NCBI GenBank assembly: GCA_036503775.1
Contig: DASXWH010000170.1
Coordinates: 1 to 64,000, forward strand
Length of the DNA: 64,000 nucleotides
Direction of reading: 5' to 3'
Source of the DNA: Ohtaekwangia sp036503775
Lineage (GTDB): Bacteria > Bacteroidota > Bacteroidia > Cytophagales > Cyclobacteriaceae
The notes under the pieces were generated by a model. That model ran no database searches and was not told the origin of the DNA. It saw only the letters and a program-made list of their open reading frames with translations. Each line of letters starts with the position of its first letter. The first letter of the stretch is position 1. A program made the position numbers and the translations under genes. Below are positions 44,863 to 53,583 of the stretch, piece by piece.

Positions 44863-45885
44863 CTAGGGCTTGACTTCATCAAACTCGTCATTAATATCTC
44901 CTATTATTTCTTCAATAACATCCTCCAGTGTAATTATTCCGCTAACCCGTTTCTGATCATCCAGAACGAGCGCAATGTGAATACGTTTTTCCTGAAATTC
45001 TTTCAATAACGAATCCAGCCTTTTGTTCTCACTGACAAAGAAACCCGGGCGTAAAAGTTTTTGCCATTCGAAGGTTGCATCGCGATCAAGGAAAGGTAGC
45101 AGATCTTTGCTGTACAAGACCCCCTCCAGTTGATCAGTCAGGTTTTTAAAAACCGGCACCCGGGAGAATCCAAAAGTGTTGATCTTTTGAAGTAACTCAT
45201 GAAAGTTCAACCCAATATTTAATGCTGCAATATCGGCCCGGCCATGCATTACCTCCTTGACCTGAAGCGCACTAAATGCAACAATACCTTTTAAAATTTC
45301 TTTTTGATCTGATTCATCATCCTTAATAGTTCGTTCGAGGGCACTGCTGATTTCTTCCCGTAGCTGATCTGGTTTGTTGATCCTGCGATTTAATATCGAG
45401 TCTGTTTTTAACAGCGGAGAAGTTACCGGTTTACACAGCATCACCGCAGATTTCATAATGCGGGAACCCATTTTTACACTTTGCTCCAGGCTTTTTACTC
45501 CTATTCCTTTTGAAAAAAACTTACCTGCAACTTCGATTGTCAGAATCAAAAGAAATCCGCATAGTATGGCTGTTATAAGTGATACAGATGAGGTTAGTGA
45601 ATAAAAAAGAACTATTACCGAAAGCAACATACTGAGGTTGGTCAGCATATCTAGCACCTTCCATGTCATCAGGTATAATCGAAGTTGATCATGCACCTGT
45701 TTTAAATTCCACGAAAGCGTATTACCATCTTTATCACCAGCAGCATCTTTTGACTTTAAAAGGATAACCTCAACAACGGCAAGAGCCAGACTGATGAGAA
45801 TCAATATAAAAAAAGCAAAGCCCAGCGCGTAAAGCTCCGGGCCCGACTGTAAAATTTGTAAGCTATGACTGGGAGGTTCGTCCAA
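44863..45885 (-). CDS. gldE: Gliding motility protein GldE (CBS-domain membrane protein)
   Basis: A 340-residue member of the CNNM/CorC-like family. The N-terminal 145 residues contain three to four membrane helices (the DUF21-type region), followed by a CBS pair (about residues 200-335; ALQVKEVMHGRADIAALN and GFFVSENKRLDSLLKEFQ). It ends at EIIGDINDEFDEVKP, just after the second CBS domain. Many relatives carry a further CorC_HlyC domain; here it is absent. Assignment to gldE rests on position directly before gldD and after mutY-ssb as much as on sequence. Confidence 0.88.
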   Translation of the reverse strand: MDEPPSHSLQILQSGPELYALGFAFFILILISLALAVVEVILLKSKDAAGDKDGNTLSWNLKQVHDQLRLYLMTWKVLDMLTNLSMLLSVIVLFYSLTSSVSLITAILCGFLLILTIEVAGKFFSKGIGVKSLEQSVKMGSRIMKSAVMLCKPVTSPLLKTDSILNRRINKPDQLREEISSALERTIKDDESDQKEILKGIVAFSALQVKEVMHGRADIAALNIGLNFHELLQKINTFGFSRVPVFKNLTDQLEGVLYSKDLLPFLDRDATFEWQKLLRPGFFVSENKRLDSLLKEFQEKRIHIALVLDDQKRVSGIITLEDVIEEIIGDINDEFDEVKP

Positions 45886-45903
45886 GCTGATTAGCTTTTA
45901 TAT

Positions 45904-46341
45904 TTAAAAAGGCAAATCATCGGTGCTGTGGTCAGCAGAAGCTGTGGCCTTTATACCTTCTGTGACATTACCACTTTCAGCATTGGCATAGGGTGAACCA
46001 CCAACGGTTGATCGTGGCGACAACATATTCATATTGTCCGCAACAATTTCCGTAGTGTATCGCGTCACGCCATCTTTTTCCCATGAGCGCGTACGCAGCT
46101 TACCTTCGATATAAACCATGTCACCCTTGTGCAAATACTTTTGTGTAATTTCTGCAAGTGCTCTCCATACAACAATGTTGTGCCATTCCGTTACTTCTTT
46201 CTTTTCTCCGGTGGTGCGATCTTTATAGCTTTCGGAAGTAGCAATACTAAAATTTGCTACAACTGCTCCGTTATCAAGGTTTCTGACTTCGGGATCTTTG
46301 CCTAAACGGCCGATGAGTATTACTTTGTTTACGCCTGACAT
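45904..46341 (-). CDS. ssb: Single-stranded DNA-binding protein
   Basis: A 145-residue SSB with an OB fold: VNKVILIGRLGKDPEVR, TSESYKDRTTGEKKEVTEWH and YVEGKLRTRSWEKDG-type segments, and the conserved acidic tip DDLPF that binds partner proteins. The start at 46341 (MSGVNKV) is fixed by homology; the longer frame to 46413 includes unlikely residues. It lies between mutY and gldE, in the conserved gliding-cluster context. Confidence 0.96.
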   Translation of the reverse strand: MSGVNKVILIGRLGKDPEVRNLDNGAVVANFSIATSESYKDRTTGEKKEVTEWHNIVVWRALAEITQKYLHKGDMVYIEGKLRTRSWEKDGVTRYTTEIVADNMNMLSPRSTVGGSPYANAESGNVTEGIKATASADHSTDDLPF

Positions 46342-46413
46342 ATAATTGATTTTTATTTTTTCGATCAGAATTCCGGAAAGGAATATGAAACAAAAGTACC
46401 AATCTTGAGTCAA

Positions 46414-47472
46414 CTATAAAAGGTCGTGATCTTTGAGGAAACGAGTTATCAAAACCGGTTTTGGAAGCTGGTCAATCTGCTTTAAACTGTAGTACTTAAA
46501 TCCCTTTGTTGAAGGAATAGTCTTTCTGTTGTCGTTCACAACAATGAAAGAGGCTTGAATGATCTGATGGGAAAGGACGTGTTTATACTTCTTGGAACTA
46601 AAAATAATATGCTGAGATTTTATGCCTTTTAACATGGTCTGATCATGCAGAAGTTTGTCTGATTTAGCAGACCGCTTGGTTTCAATCAGATAAAAATCAA
46701 ATAGCCCCTGCCAGATATCTTTACCTTCTCTTTTTTTCATGAGCAGGGATTTGCCTTTTTTGAAAACCACATAATTGAAATATCGGTTTCGAGCTGTCTT
46801 TCCTTTTATTTTTACAGGAAGCTGCTTTTGTAGATCATTCTTTGCGGCTACACAACCCGATACCAGAACACAAGATTGACAATCCGGATTTTTGGGCGTG
46901 CAGTTAAGAGCGCCAAACTCCATTATAGCCTGATTGTGTTCATCGGGAATTTTCTGACTGATCAGCTCATTTGCCAGCGTAGTGAAAAGTGCTTTTCCTT
47001 CAGGACCATTAATTTCCTTTTCTATTCCAAATACCCTGGCTAAAACACGCAATACGTTTCCGTCAACAACGGCTACAGGCTGCTTTGATGAAAAAGATGC
47101 TATTGCTGCAGCGGTGTAATGGCCAATGCCGGGAAGAGACAGAAGCGTATCAAATTGAGTAGGAAAGACTCCCTTGAATTGAGTTACTACTATTTTAGCA
47201 CACTTATGAAGGTTTCGGCCACGGGTGTAATAACCTAATCCTTGCCATAAACGCAGTACTTCCTGTTCACTCGCATTGGCGAGATCTTTAACCGTAGGGA
47301 ATTTTTCAACAAATTTTATGTAGTATGGAAGTCCCTGAACAACCCGGGTTTGTTGCAAAATGATCTCCGATAACCATATCTTATAAGGGTCTTTCGTGTT
47401 TCGCCAGGGAAGATCACGTTTGTTAAGCCGATACCATTCAACGACTTTATCAGAGAAATATCGTTTGTCCAT
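46414..47472 (-). CDS. mutY: A/G-specific adenine glycosylase MutY
   Basis: Removes adenine mispaired with 8-oxoguanine. Seen are the catalytic Glu region SEIILQQTRV, the helix-hairpin-helix LLSLPGIGHYTAAAIASF with catalytic Asp in VVDGNVLRVLAR, the FeS cluster cysteines in the pattern C-x6-C-x2-C-x5-C (CTPKNPDCQSCVLVSGC) and a C-terminal NUDIX-like 8-oxoG recognition domain (FDFYLIETKR). 352 residues, full length. It begins a minus-strand run mutY-ssb-gldE-gldD. Confidence 0.97.
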   Translation of the reverse strand: MDKRYFSDKVVEWYRLNKRDLPWRNTKDPYKIWLSEIILQQTRVVQGLPYYIKFVEKFPTVKDLANASEQEVLRLWQGLGYYTRGRNLHKCAKIVVTQFKGVFPTQFDTLLSLPGIGHYTAAAIASFSSKQPVAVVDGNVLRVLARVFGIEKEINGPEGKALFTTLANELISQKIPDEHNQAIMEFGALNCTPKNPDCQSCVLVSGCVAAKNDLQKQLPVKIKGKTARNRYFNYVVFKKGKSLLMKKREGKDIWQGLFDFYLIETKRSAKSDKLLHDQTMLKGIKSQHIIFSSKKYKHVLSHQIIQASFIVVNDNRKTIPSTKGFKYYSLKQIDQLPKPVLITRFLKDHDLL

Positions 47473-47526
47473 CCTCCTGATTATCAGATTTTTTCAATAT
47501 TCATTTTTAAATCTACGGGCGGCTTA

Positions 47527-47534
47527 TAAATTTG
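47527..47534 (+). promoter_or_regulatory. Putative -7 promoter box of the HU-like gene
   Basis: TAAATTTG matches TAnnTTTG. The TTG at 47532, the first in-frame start codon of the HU-like reading frame, falls inside this box, so the GTG at 47571 is favoured as the start. No clear -33 TTG is seen. Confidence 0.4.
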
Positions 47535-47570
47535 CCAACCCAAAAAAAATCGACTCAAAAATATAATACT

Positions 47571-47906
47571 GTGACCAAAGCAGATATCATCAACGAAATT
47601 GCTGACAAGACCGGGGTAGACAAAGCCGATGTGACAGCGTCAGTAGAAGCCTTTTTCAGTGTAATTAAGAATTCCATGGCCAGTGGAAATAACATTTACA
47701 TCCGGGGATTTGGCAGCTTTATTAACAAGAAGCGCAAGAAGAAAATTGCCCGGAATATCTCACGCAATACCGCTTTGGTAATAGATGAACATTACGTTCC
47801 TGCCTTCAAACCAGCTAAAATCTTTGTAAGCAAGATCAAAAGCAGCGAAAAGGTCAAATTACTGGCAGACCGCCCCGAAAACCTTAAGGAAGAGGATGTT
47901 GATTAA
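47571..47906 (+). CDS. HU/IHF-family DNA-binding protein
   Basis: A 111-residue histone-like protein bending DNA as a dimer. Signature elements are MTKADIINEIADKTGVDKADV, IRGFGSFINKKRKKKIARN and the FKPAKIF beta arm/proline tip. The long C-terminal extension (about 20 residues, SEKVKLLADRPENLKEEDVD) is acidic and beyond the usual 90-residue HU core. The GTG start at 47571 fits the typical N terminus better than TTG 47532. Placed upstream of a TPR gene and the COX24-like small gene. Confidence 0.9.
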   Translation: MTKADIINEIADKTGVDKADVTASVEAFFSVIKNSMASGNNIYIRGFGSFINKKRKKKIARNISRNTALVIDEHYVPAFKPAKIFVSKIKSSEKVKLLADRPENLKEEDVD

Positions 47907-47947
47907 CTGTTTTCGCGCCTTCTGGTGCGAAAGCATTCTTACCTGAG

Positions 47948-48760
47948 ATGTTAAAAACAAGAATTATACTTTTGGTTGTCTGTATTGCCCTTATTTCAGG
48001 GCTTTTTATGTTGCCTAAAGTAGTCGTAGAAAACGACAATTCTTTAGCGAAGTCCACACCGGCAGATTCTGTTTCAAACCAGATTACAGCTCATATCAAT
48101 GCGCCCAAAGAAGTGGAAGAGGCAATAGCCCAGGTTCGGGCTTTGTACCTGACCAATTCGGGGAAAGAAAAAAATGCTATCTTTGCCGACTCTTTAGCAA
48201 ACCTGTATAAGGTTGCTGGCAAATTTGACAGCGCAGCATGGTTTTCTGAAGAGGCATCGAAGTTCTTTAACACAACTGAAAGCTGGATTAAGGCCGGAGA
48301 TCTTTACTACGAAGCATATACTTTTGCGGTAGATCAGGGTAAGCAAAATCAACTTGCTGCTAAAGCACAGTCATACTACACAAAAGTACTGGATGAAAAT
48401 CCGGGAAATCTTGATGTAAAGACAAAACTGGCTATGACCTATCTCACCTCATCCAGCCCAATGCAAGGAATAACCTTGTTACGGGAAGTGCTCGCTGAGG
48501 ATCCGAAGAATGAACTCGCTCTCTTTAATATGGGAATGTTGTCGGTTCAGTCCGGACAAGATGAAAAAGCGGTTGACCGCCTTCAGGAATTGATAAAAAT
48601 CAATCCTCAGCATACACAAGGCCAGTTACTGTTAGGTATTGCATTTATGAATCTGGGAAAAAAGAAGGATGCAAGAGAACAGTTCGAAAAAGTGAAACAA
48701 CTGGATAATGATCCGTCAGTACAAGCTGCTGTGGATTCTTATCTAAAGGATTTAAAATAA
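47948..48760 (+). CDS. Membrane-anchored TPR protein
   Basis: An N-terminal hydrophobic segment (IILLVVCIALISGLFML) anchors a 240-residue alpha-helical domain. Three or more TPR-type units are visible from about residue 95, most clearly EAYTFAVDQGKQ..., NPGNLDVKTKLAMTYLTSS, PKNELALFNMGMLSVQSG and NPQHTQGQLLLGIAFMNLGKKKDAREQF. TPR proteins act as scaffolds; here the partner is unknown. It lies 41 bases after the HU-like gene and may be co-transcribed with it and with the following small gene. Confidence 0.82.
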   Translation: MLKTRIILLVVCIALISGLFMLPKVVVENDNSLAKSTPADSVSNQITAHINAPKEVEEAIAQVRALYLTNSGKEKNAIFADSLANLYKVAGKFDSAAWFSEEASKFFNTTESWIKAGDLYYEAYTFAVDQGKQNQLAAKAQSYYTKVLDENPGNLDVKTKLAMTYLTSSSPMQGITLLREVLAEDPKNELALFNMGMLSVQSGQDEKAVDRLQELIKINPQHTQGQLLLGIAFMNLGKKKDAREQFEKVKQLDNDPSVQAAVDSYLKDLK

Positions 48761-48803
48761 TTGTTTAACAATCCCGGCTCGTACGGGAACAAAAAGCATT
48801 ACT

Positions 48804-48893
48804 ATGCCAAGCGGAAAGAAAAGAAAGAAGCATAAGATGGCAACGCACAAGCGTAAGAAGCGTCTTAGAAAAAACAGACATAAGAAGAAATAA
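48804..48893 (+). CDS. Very short basic protein, COX24/AURKAIP1-type (mS38-like)
   Basis: A 29-residue protein (MPSGKKRKKHKMATHKRKKR then LRKNRHKKK) ending in TAA at 48893. The pattern KHKRKKRLRKNRHKKK matches the C-terminal segment of mitochondrial mS38/AURKAIP1 and the small basic ribosomal-type proteins found downstream of HU-like genes in many Bacteroidota. It likely associates with the small ribosomal subunit. It was too short for standard prediction. The gene lies between the TPR gene and RNase G, all on the plus strand. Confidence 0.8.
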   Translation: MPSGKKRKKHKMATHKRKKRLRKNRHKKK

Positions 48894-48984
48894 CCGGGCC
48901 ACCGGCTATTGTGCTCATTTCTCGGAATGAAGGTGAGCACGCTTCAACTATACACATCATTTTTTACATTTTAATATTTATCCT

Positions 48985-50538
48985 TTGAGTAACGAACTAA
49001 TTATTAGTGCAACTCAGGATGGATGTCGTATAGCCCTTCTTAAAGACAAGACGCTTGTTGAATTCCACAATGAGGAAGAAGGAAGCAAGTTTGCAGTAGG
49101 AGACATTTACCTGGGCACTGTTAAAAAAGTAGTTCAGGGGCTGAATGCAGCCTTCATAGATGTTGGTTACGACAAAGATGCTTTTTTACATTACCTCGAT
49201 CTGGGACCGCAGTTTAGCTCACTCCAAAAGTTTACTAAGCTCGTTCGAACAAAAAAGATCAATGGTGGAAAGCTCGACAAATTCAAAACGGAACAGGATA
49301 TTGACAAGCATGGGAAAATTACCCAGCAGTTGTCCAAAGGACAACTTATTCCGGTTCAGATTGTAAAAGAGCCAATTTCAACAAAAGGGCCACGACTATC
49401 CTGTGAGTTATCATTAGCCGGACGATACCTGGTATTGGTGCCATTTTCCAATGCGGTAAGCGTATCAAAAAAAATTACCAGTAGCGAAGAACGTAAACGG
49501 CTTCTTCGCCTGATCCAATCTATCAAGCCAGAAAATTTTGGCGTAATCATCCGCACTGTAGCAGAAGGAAAAGAGGTAGCAGAACTGGATCGCGACCTTC
49601 GTTCTATGGTTAAGACGTGGGAGGAGGGCATGACCAGAATGGTAACAGCCAATCCCCGCGACAAAGTCATTGGTGAGTTGAGCAAAACTTCATCTCTGCT
49701 GAGAGACATGCTCAATGAATCTTTTGACAATGTTCATGTTGATGACAAGAAGATTTTTGAGGACGTTAAGAATTACGTCCGCACCATTGCTCCCGATAAA
49801 GAGAAGATTGTTAAACTGTATTCCGGCAAGGCCAAGATCTTTGAACATTACGGAATTGAAAAGCAGATAAAATCTGCCTTTGGACAGACGGTGAGCCTTA
49901 AAGGCGGTGGCTATCTTATCATCGAACACACCGAAGCGTTACATGTTATCGATGTAAACAGTGGTAACAAATCCAACCGGGAAGAGAATCAGGAGACAAC
50001 TGCACTTTCCGTAAACCTTGAAGCTGCCCGTGAAATTGCAAGGCAACTGCGCCTTCGCGATATGGGTGGTATTATCGTGGTGGACTTCATTGATATGAGG
50101 AGCCAGGATAACAAAAAGCTCATTTACAAGACGGTTCGTGAGGAGATGGATCAGGACAAGGCAAAATCAACTGTTCTTCCTCTTTCAAAATTCGGATTGA
50201 TGCAAATCACGCGGGAGCGTGTTCGCCCCCAGATGAATATCACGACCAAGGAGGTTTGCCCGACTTGTAACGGAACTGGAAAGATTACAGCGTCAATTTT
50301 AGTTTCAGATATCATCGAAAAGCACATCGATCATTTGCTCCTCAAGCAAAACGAAAAGAAGCTTGTGCTGGCATTGCATCCGTATCTGTACGCATACTTC
50401 ACTAATGGTTTTATTTCCCAACGCATGAAATGGTATTTTAAATACAAGCGGTGGATTAACATGGTGAGCGACACATCCATGGCCATTACAGAGTTTAAGT
50501 TTTTGAATAAGGAAGGAGAAGAGATTCAACTTTCATAA
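48985..50538 (+). CDS. rng: Ribonuclease E/G family protein (RNase G)
   Basis: A 517-residue endoribonuclease of RNA processing and decay. The start is TTG (48985), which gives MSNELIISATQDG; homologues begin there. An S1 RNA-binding domain (VGDIYLGTVKKVVQGLNAAFIDVG) precedes the catalytic core, whose metal-binding Asp residues are in HVIDVNSGNK and VVDFIDM. The zinc-link CPTCNGTG (CxxC of RNase E/G) is present. The long C-terminal RNase E scaffold is absent, so it is the RNase G form. It ends at a terminator. Confidence 0.95.
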   Translation: MSNELIISATQDGCRIALLKDKTLVEFHNEEEGSKFAVGDIYLGTVKKVVQGLNAAFIDVGYDKDAFLHYLDLGPQFSSLQKFTKLVRTKKINGGKLDKFKTEQDIDKHGKITQQLSKGQLIPVQIVKEPISTKGPRLSCELSLAGRYLVLVPFSNAVSVSKKITSSEERKRLLRLIQSIKPENFGVIIRTVAEGKEVAELDRDLRSMVKTWEEGMTRMVTANPRDKVIGELSKTSSLLRDMLNESFDNVHVDDKKIFEDVKNYVRTIAPDKEKIVKLYSGKAKIFEHYGIEKQIKSAFGQTVSLKGGGYLIIEHTEALHVIDVNSGNKSNREENQETTALSVNLEAAREIARQLRLRDMGGIIVVDFIDMRSQDNKKLIYKTVREEMDQDKAKSTVLPLSKFGLMQITRERVRPQMNITTKEVCPTCNGTGKITASILVSDIIEKHIDHLLLKQNEKKLVLALHPYLYAYFTNGFISQRMKWYFKYKRWINMVSDTSMAITEFKFLNKEGEEIQLS

Positions 50539-50539
50539 A

Positions 50540-50572
50540 AAGAGAAGGCCAGCAAATGCTGGCCTTCTTGCT
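50540..50572. terminator. Terminator hairpin between RNase G and SprB-repeat genes
   Basis: AGAAGGCCAGCA (50543-50554) pairs perfectly with TGCTGGCCTTCT (50557-50568) around a two-base loop. The T-run is weak on the plus strand, while TTTTTATG-like bases on the minus side favour either direction. Confidence 0.7.
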
Positions 50573-50586
50573 TATAGATAGTGGGG

Positions 50587-53388
50587 CTATCTGGTTTTAA
50601 GCAATTTCCCATAAGTGGTTCGTTTGGAAGAAGAGAACCGGTAGAAGTACATATCGTCTTTCCATTCTGATCCATCACAATCAACCCGGTATGTCTCTCC
50701 TTTTCTGACGTGACCTTTATATACCTTTTTCATTTCGCGTCCACATTTGTCGATGATATCAATCTGAACATAGTCATCATTTTTACATTTCCATTCAAAC
50801 CGTATGTCCCCATGAAAAGGGTTCGGATATCCACATACTTCAAAATCGTCATCATCGTCTAAACTCAGCGTATCATCGGCTACACACTGACCGGCTTTAT
50901 AGGCAACAACAGGCTTCCAGTTTGAAAGTTTGTCTTTGCATTCATCTTCAGCGCAAAGAGTAAACCTCACTTTGAATGTTCCGGGTTCACCGCCAAAGTC
51001 ATTGATGTCATCTACTTTTAATCCATACAATCCAGTGGTAGGATCTTTGCCAAATTCAAGCTTCCATCCTTCAGAGTTCCATGAATTTGAAACTGTGCCA
51101 CAGGGGATGGCAATCGTCCAATGCGATAGATCATGTCTGCAGGTTCCATCAGTGCTTACAATCACTTCATAGGTTTTGCAGGAACCATCTGTATTGACTA
51201 CTTCTATTGACGAATCAAAACAATCTTCACAGCTTCCATTCCCTGGATTTCCCGGATCAGGGTTTTCTCCACCTGTTGAATCCGTGATACATGTAGCCAC
51301 GGTATATGAGCAGGTCTGACTGCAGCCATCTTTTGTAATGGTTAAGGTAAAAGTCGCAGAGCTGTTTTCAGATCCTGCTGTGTATGCGATTGAGCTTGTT
51401 GATGCTCCGTTCGTGATTGTCCACAGATTATCCGAACTCTGTACGGACCATTGATAAGTTGTTCCCACTACACCGGTATTCAATAGATTCCCGGTTGAGG
51501 TGCAGGCCGGAATAGAATCCGGAGGCGTGATTAAACAAGACCATCCGGCTGACTGCCCGCTTACGGTTACACTCTTTGCAATTGTACATCCATTTGAGTC
51601 TTTGATAATCACGGTGTAGGTTCCGGAATTCAAAGAGTCAATGTCTTGGGTAATTTCTCCGTTTGACCAAACGTAAGTGTAAGGCGATTTTCCTCCCGTC
51701 ACGGTAAGATCAATGGCGTAATTTCCTTCAGTGTTACACTGATTGTTAGACACGCTGGCATTCGCAATAATAGCGGCTGGATTTTGGATAACGTAGGTAA
51801 ACTGATTGGTACATCCTGCAGCATCGGTGATAGTCACCGTGTATACGCCAGACGCTAGGTCTGTAATTGAATTGGAGGTACTTCCTGTTGACCAGTTAAT
51901 TGTGTAAGGAGCTGTACCCCCTGAAGGATTCAGCGTAATGGACCCGGTCTTATCTCCATTACAAAGCGGTTGAACAATCTGTTGACCTGCCACCAATGAC
52001 TTTTTAGAGACATTCATCTGGAGAGTCGCACTGCATCCGTTTTGATCTGTAACAGTTACCTTGTAAAGTCCGGAGACAAGTCCGCTTAAGTCTTCTGTTG
52101 TTGCTCCGTTTGACCATATATAGGTATACGGTGCTGTTCCCCCGGTAACAATCAGATCAATTGATCCCGTTGGTTCGTTAAGACAGTTTGCCTGAGCGAC
52201 TACAGCATTCAACCGAAGCGTATTATTCTCACGGAGGATGTAACTGAACTCTGTTGTACATCCCAAGCCATCTTTCACTGTCACCTTATATGATCCGGCA
52301 GGAGCGTTGGTTATATCTTCTGTTGTGGCACCGTTAGACCAGGTATACGTGTAAGGTGCAGTTCCACCTGTAATCGTGATGTTGATACTTCCATTAGATT
52401 GACTGCATGTTGGTAATACGGATGTAGCACTTACCAGAATCTGATTTCCATTTGTCAAGGTGAATGCTTTTTGTGTGGAGCACCCGGTACTGTCTTTAAC
52501 CGTAACGGAGTAAGTGCCCGCAATTAATCCGGTGAGGTCTTTACTTGTTGCTCCGGTGCTCCACACGTATGAATAACCTTCGCTTCCTCCGGAAACAGCC
52601 AATGTTATTTTCCCATCGGAGTTTCCTGAACAAGACGGATTAACCACTTCGCCTGATACAGCAATGGCACCGGGTTGGTTAACCACAGCTGATAAATCAA
52701 CCGTTTCACCCGTTGCATCAGACACCGTTACGGAATAGTTTCCAGCAGGAACGTTTGATATAGATGAAGTAGTAGCACCTGTAGACCATTGATAGGTAAA
52801 AGGTTCCTCGCCTTCTGTGACGGTAACACTTACCGAACCATCAGAAGCTCCAAAGCAGGTTGCATCTGTTTTTTGAATTGTTGCCTCCAGTGCAGGGCAA
52901 GAAGTTTGCAGCGTGTCATAAAAAACATTGGTGGATGCTTTGTACGCTACGATCGGCTCCCAGCATTTCAGAATATCCTGGCAATCCTCATCATCGGTAC
53001 ACAGTATAAATCTGACTGTAAAACTTTTTAACCAGGTTTTACCAAAATCCGGAATGTCATCAATTTTAAATCCGGTAAGACCACTGCGTGGATCCTTACC
53101 CAATACCTGTTTCCAATTTTGTGAATTGCTGAGATTTTTAATCTGGCCACATGGGATCGCTACCGTATAATGCGATAAGCCATGACGACATTTGTCTTCG
53201 TAGCTGATTTTAAATTCATACGATGTACAGGTTTCACTGATCCTTTCTGCCTTAAGAATTTCAGTAGTAAAACAACTCTCATTGGGACCACAGGAATCTC
53301 CCCAACTGTTGGTGGTGTATTGCTGGGCGAACAAAAGATTTCCGAAAATAAGCCAGACTGCGACAAACCCAAGTGAACACTTCTTCAT
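50587..53388 (-). CDS. Secreted T9SS cargo with six SprB-type repeats flanked by two copies of one domain
   Basis: A signal peptide (ending NLLFAQ) precedes a cysteine-rich domain of about 120 residues (32-152). Six SprB-type repeats of about 65 residues follow (168-239, 246-312, 321-385, 395-460, 468-535, 543-610), each with a GGTAPYTYxWSNGATT-like core. A further Ig-like stretch comes next (611-705). A second copy of the first domain lies at 720-833: LSHYTVAIPCG recurs as LSHWTIAIPCG and GKDPRSGLTGFKIDDI as GKDPTTGLYGLKVDDI. The end (849-933) is a type A T9SS sorting domain (YPNPFHGDIRFEW... YGKLLK). It should be secreted to the cell surface. SprB is the gliding adhesin; this smaller relative may serve adhesion. 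Confidence 0.93.
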   Translation of the reverse strand: MKKCSLGFVAVWLIFGNLLFAQQYTTNSWGDSCGPNESCFTTEILKAERISETCTSYEFKISYEDKCRHGLSHYTVAIPCGQIKNLSNSQNWKQVLGKDPRSGLTGFKIDDIPDFGKTWLKSFTVRFILCTDDEDCQDILKCWEPIVAYKASTNVFYDTLQTSCPALEATIQKTDATCFGASDGSVSVTVTEGEEPFTYQWSTGATTSSISNVPAGNYSVTVSDATGETVDLSAVVNQPGAIAVSGEVVNPSCSGNSDGKITLAVSGGSEGYSYVWSTGATSKDLTGLIAGTYSVTVKDSTGCSTQKAFTLTNGNQILVSATSVLPTCSQSNGSINITITGGTAPYTYTWSNGATTEDITNAPAGSYKVTVKDGLGCTTEFSYILRENNTLRLNAVVAQANCLNEPTGSIDLIVTGGTAPYTYIWSNGATTEDLSGLVSGLYKVTVTDQNGCSATLQMNVSKKSLVAGQQIVQPLCNGDKTGSITLNPSGGTAPYTINWSTGSTSNSITDLASGVYTVTITDAAGCTNQFTYVIQNPAAIIANASVSNNQCNTEGNYAIDLTVTGGKSPYTYVWSNGEITQDIDSLNSGTYTVIIKDSNGCTIAKSVTVSGQSAGWSCLITPPDSIPACTSTGNLLNTGVVGTTYQWSVQSSDNLWTITNGASTSSIAYTAGSENSSATFTLTITKDGCSQTCSYTVATCITDSTGGENPDPGNPGNGSCEDCFDSSIEVVNTDGSCKTYEVIVSTDGTCRHDLSHWTIAIPCGTVSNSWNSEGWKLEFGKDPTTGLYGLKVDDINDFGGEPGTFKVRFTLCAEDECKDKLSNWKPVVAYKAGQCVADDTLSLDDDDDFEVCGYPNPFHGDIRFEWKCKNDDYVQIDIIDKCGREMKKVYKGHVRKGETYRVDCDGSEWKDDMYFYRFSSSKRTTYGKLLKTR
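50890..51231 (-). repeat. C-terminal copy of the flanking cysteine-rich domain
   Basis: Encodes residues 720-833 of the SprB-repeat protein. It matches the copy at 52933-53295 across LSHWTIAIPCG, GKDPTTGLYGLKVDDI, FKVRFTLC and VVAYKA. Confidence 0.85.
51559..52887 (-). repeat. Six tandem SprB-type repeat units
   Basis: Encodes residues 168-610. The units share a C-x(4-7)-G-S/I-I-x-h pattern, then G-G-T-A-P-Y-T-Y-x-W-S-N/T-G, then G-x-Y-x-V-T-V-x-D-x-x-G-C. Units 3 and 4 are the most alike, pointing to recent duplication. Confidence 0.9.
52933..53295 (-). repeat. N-terminal copy of the flanking cysteine-rich domain
   Basis: Encodes residues 32-152 of the SprB-repeat protein; paired with 50890-51231. 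Confidence 0.85.
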
Positions 53389-53516
53389 AAGCTCTGATGT
53401 AATGTAAGCTTGAATCCAGGTTTTCAGGGCCTATATAGGTATCGCAAATGTGAAGGGTCAATCCGGAAGGTTATTCAGTAGAAGTAGAAGGTAAAAGGTC
53501 CATGGGAAACGGTTAC

Positions 53517-53553
53517 TAAAAAAAGAGTCGCCCGGAGTTAACCAGACGACTCA
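53517..53553 (-). terminator. Rho-independent terminator of the AsmA-family gene
   Basis: On the minus strand GAGTCG pairs with CGACTC with an imperfect inner stem, followed by seven Ts (53518-53524). Confidence 0.75.
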
Positions 53554-53583
53554 CGTAAGAAATTTTAGTCAGGCGAAGTTTTT

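Noticed and set aside
47532..47570. TTG start of the HU-like frame
   Set aside because: This TTG lies inside a TAAATTTG promoter-type box, and HU homologues begin at the GTG at 47571.
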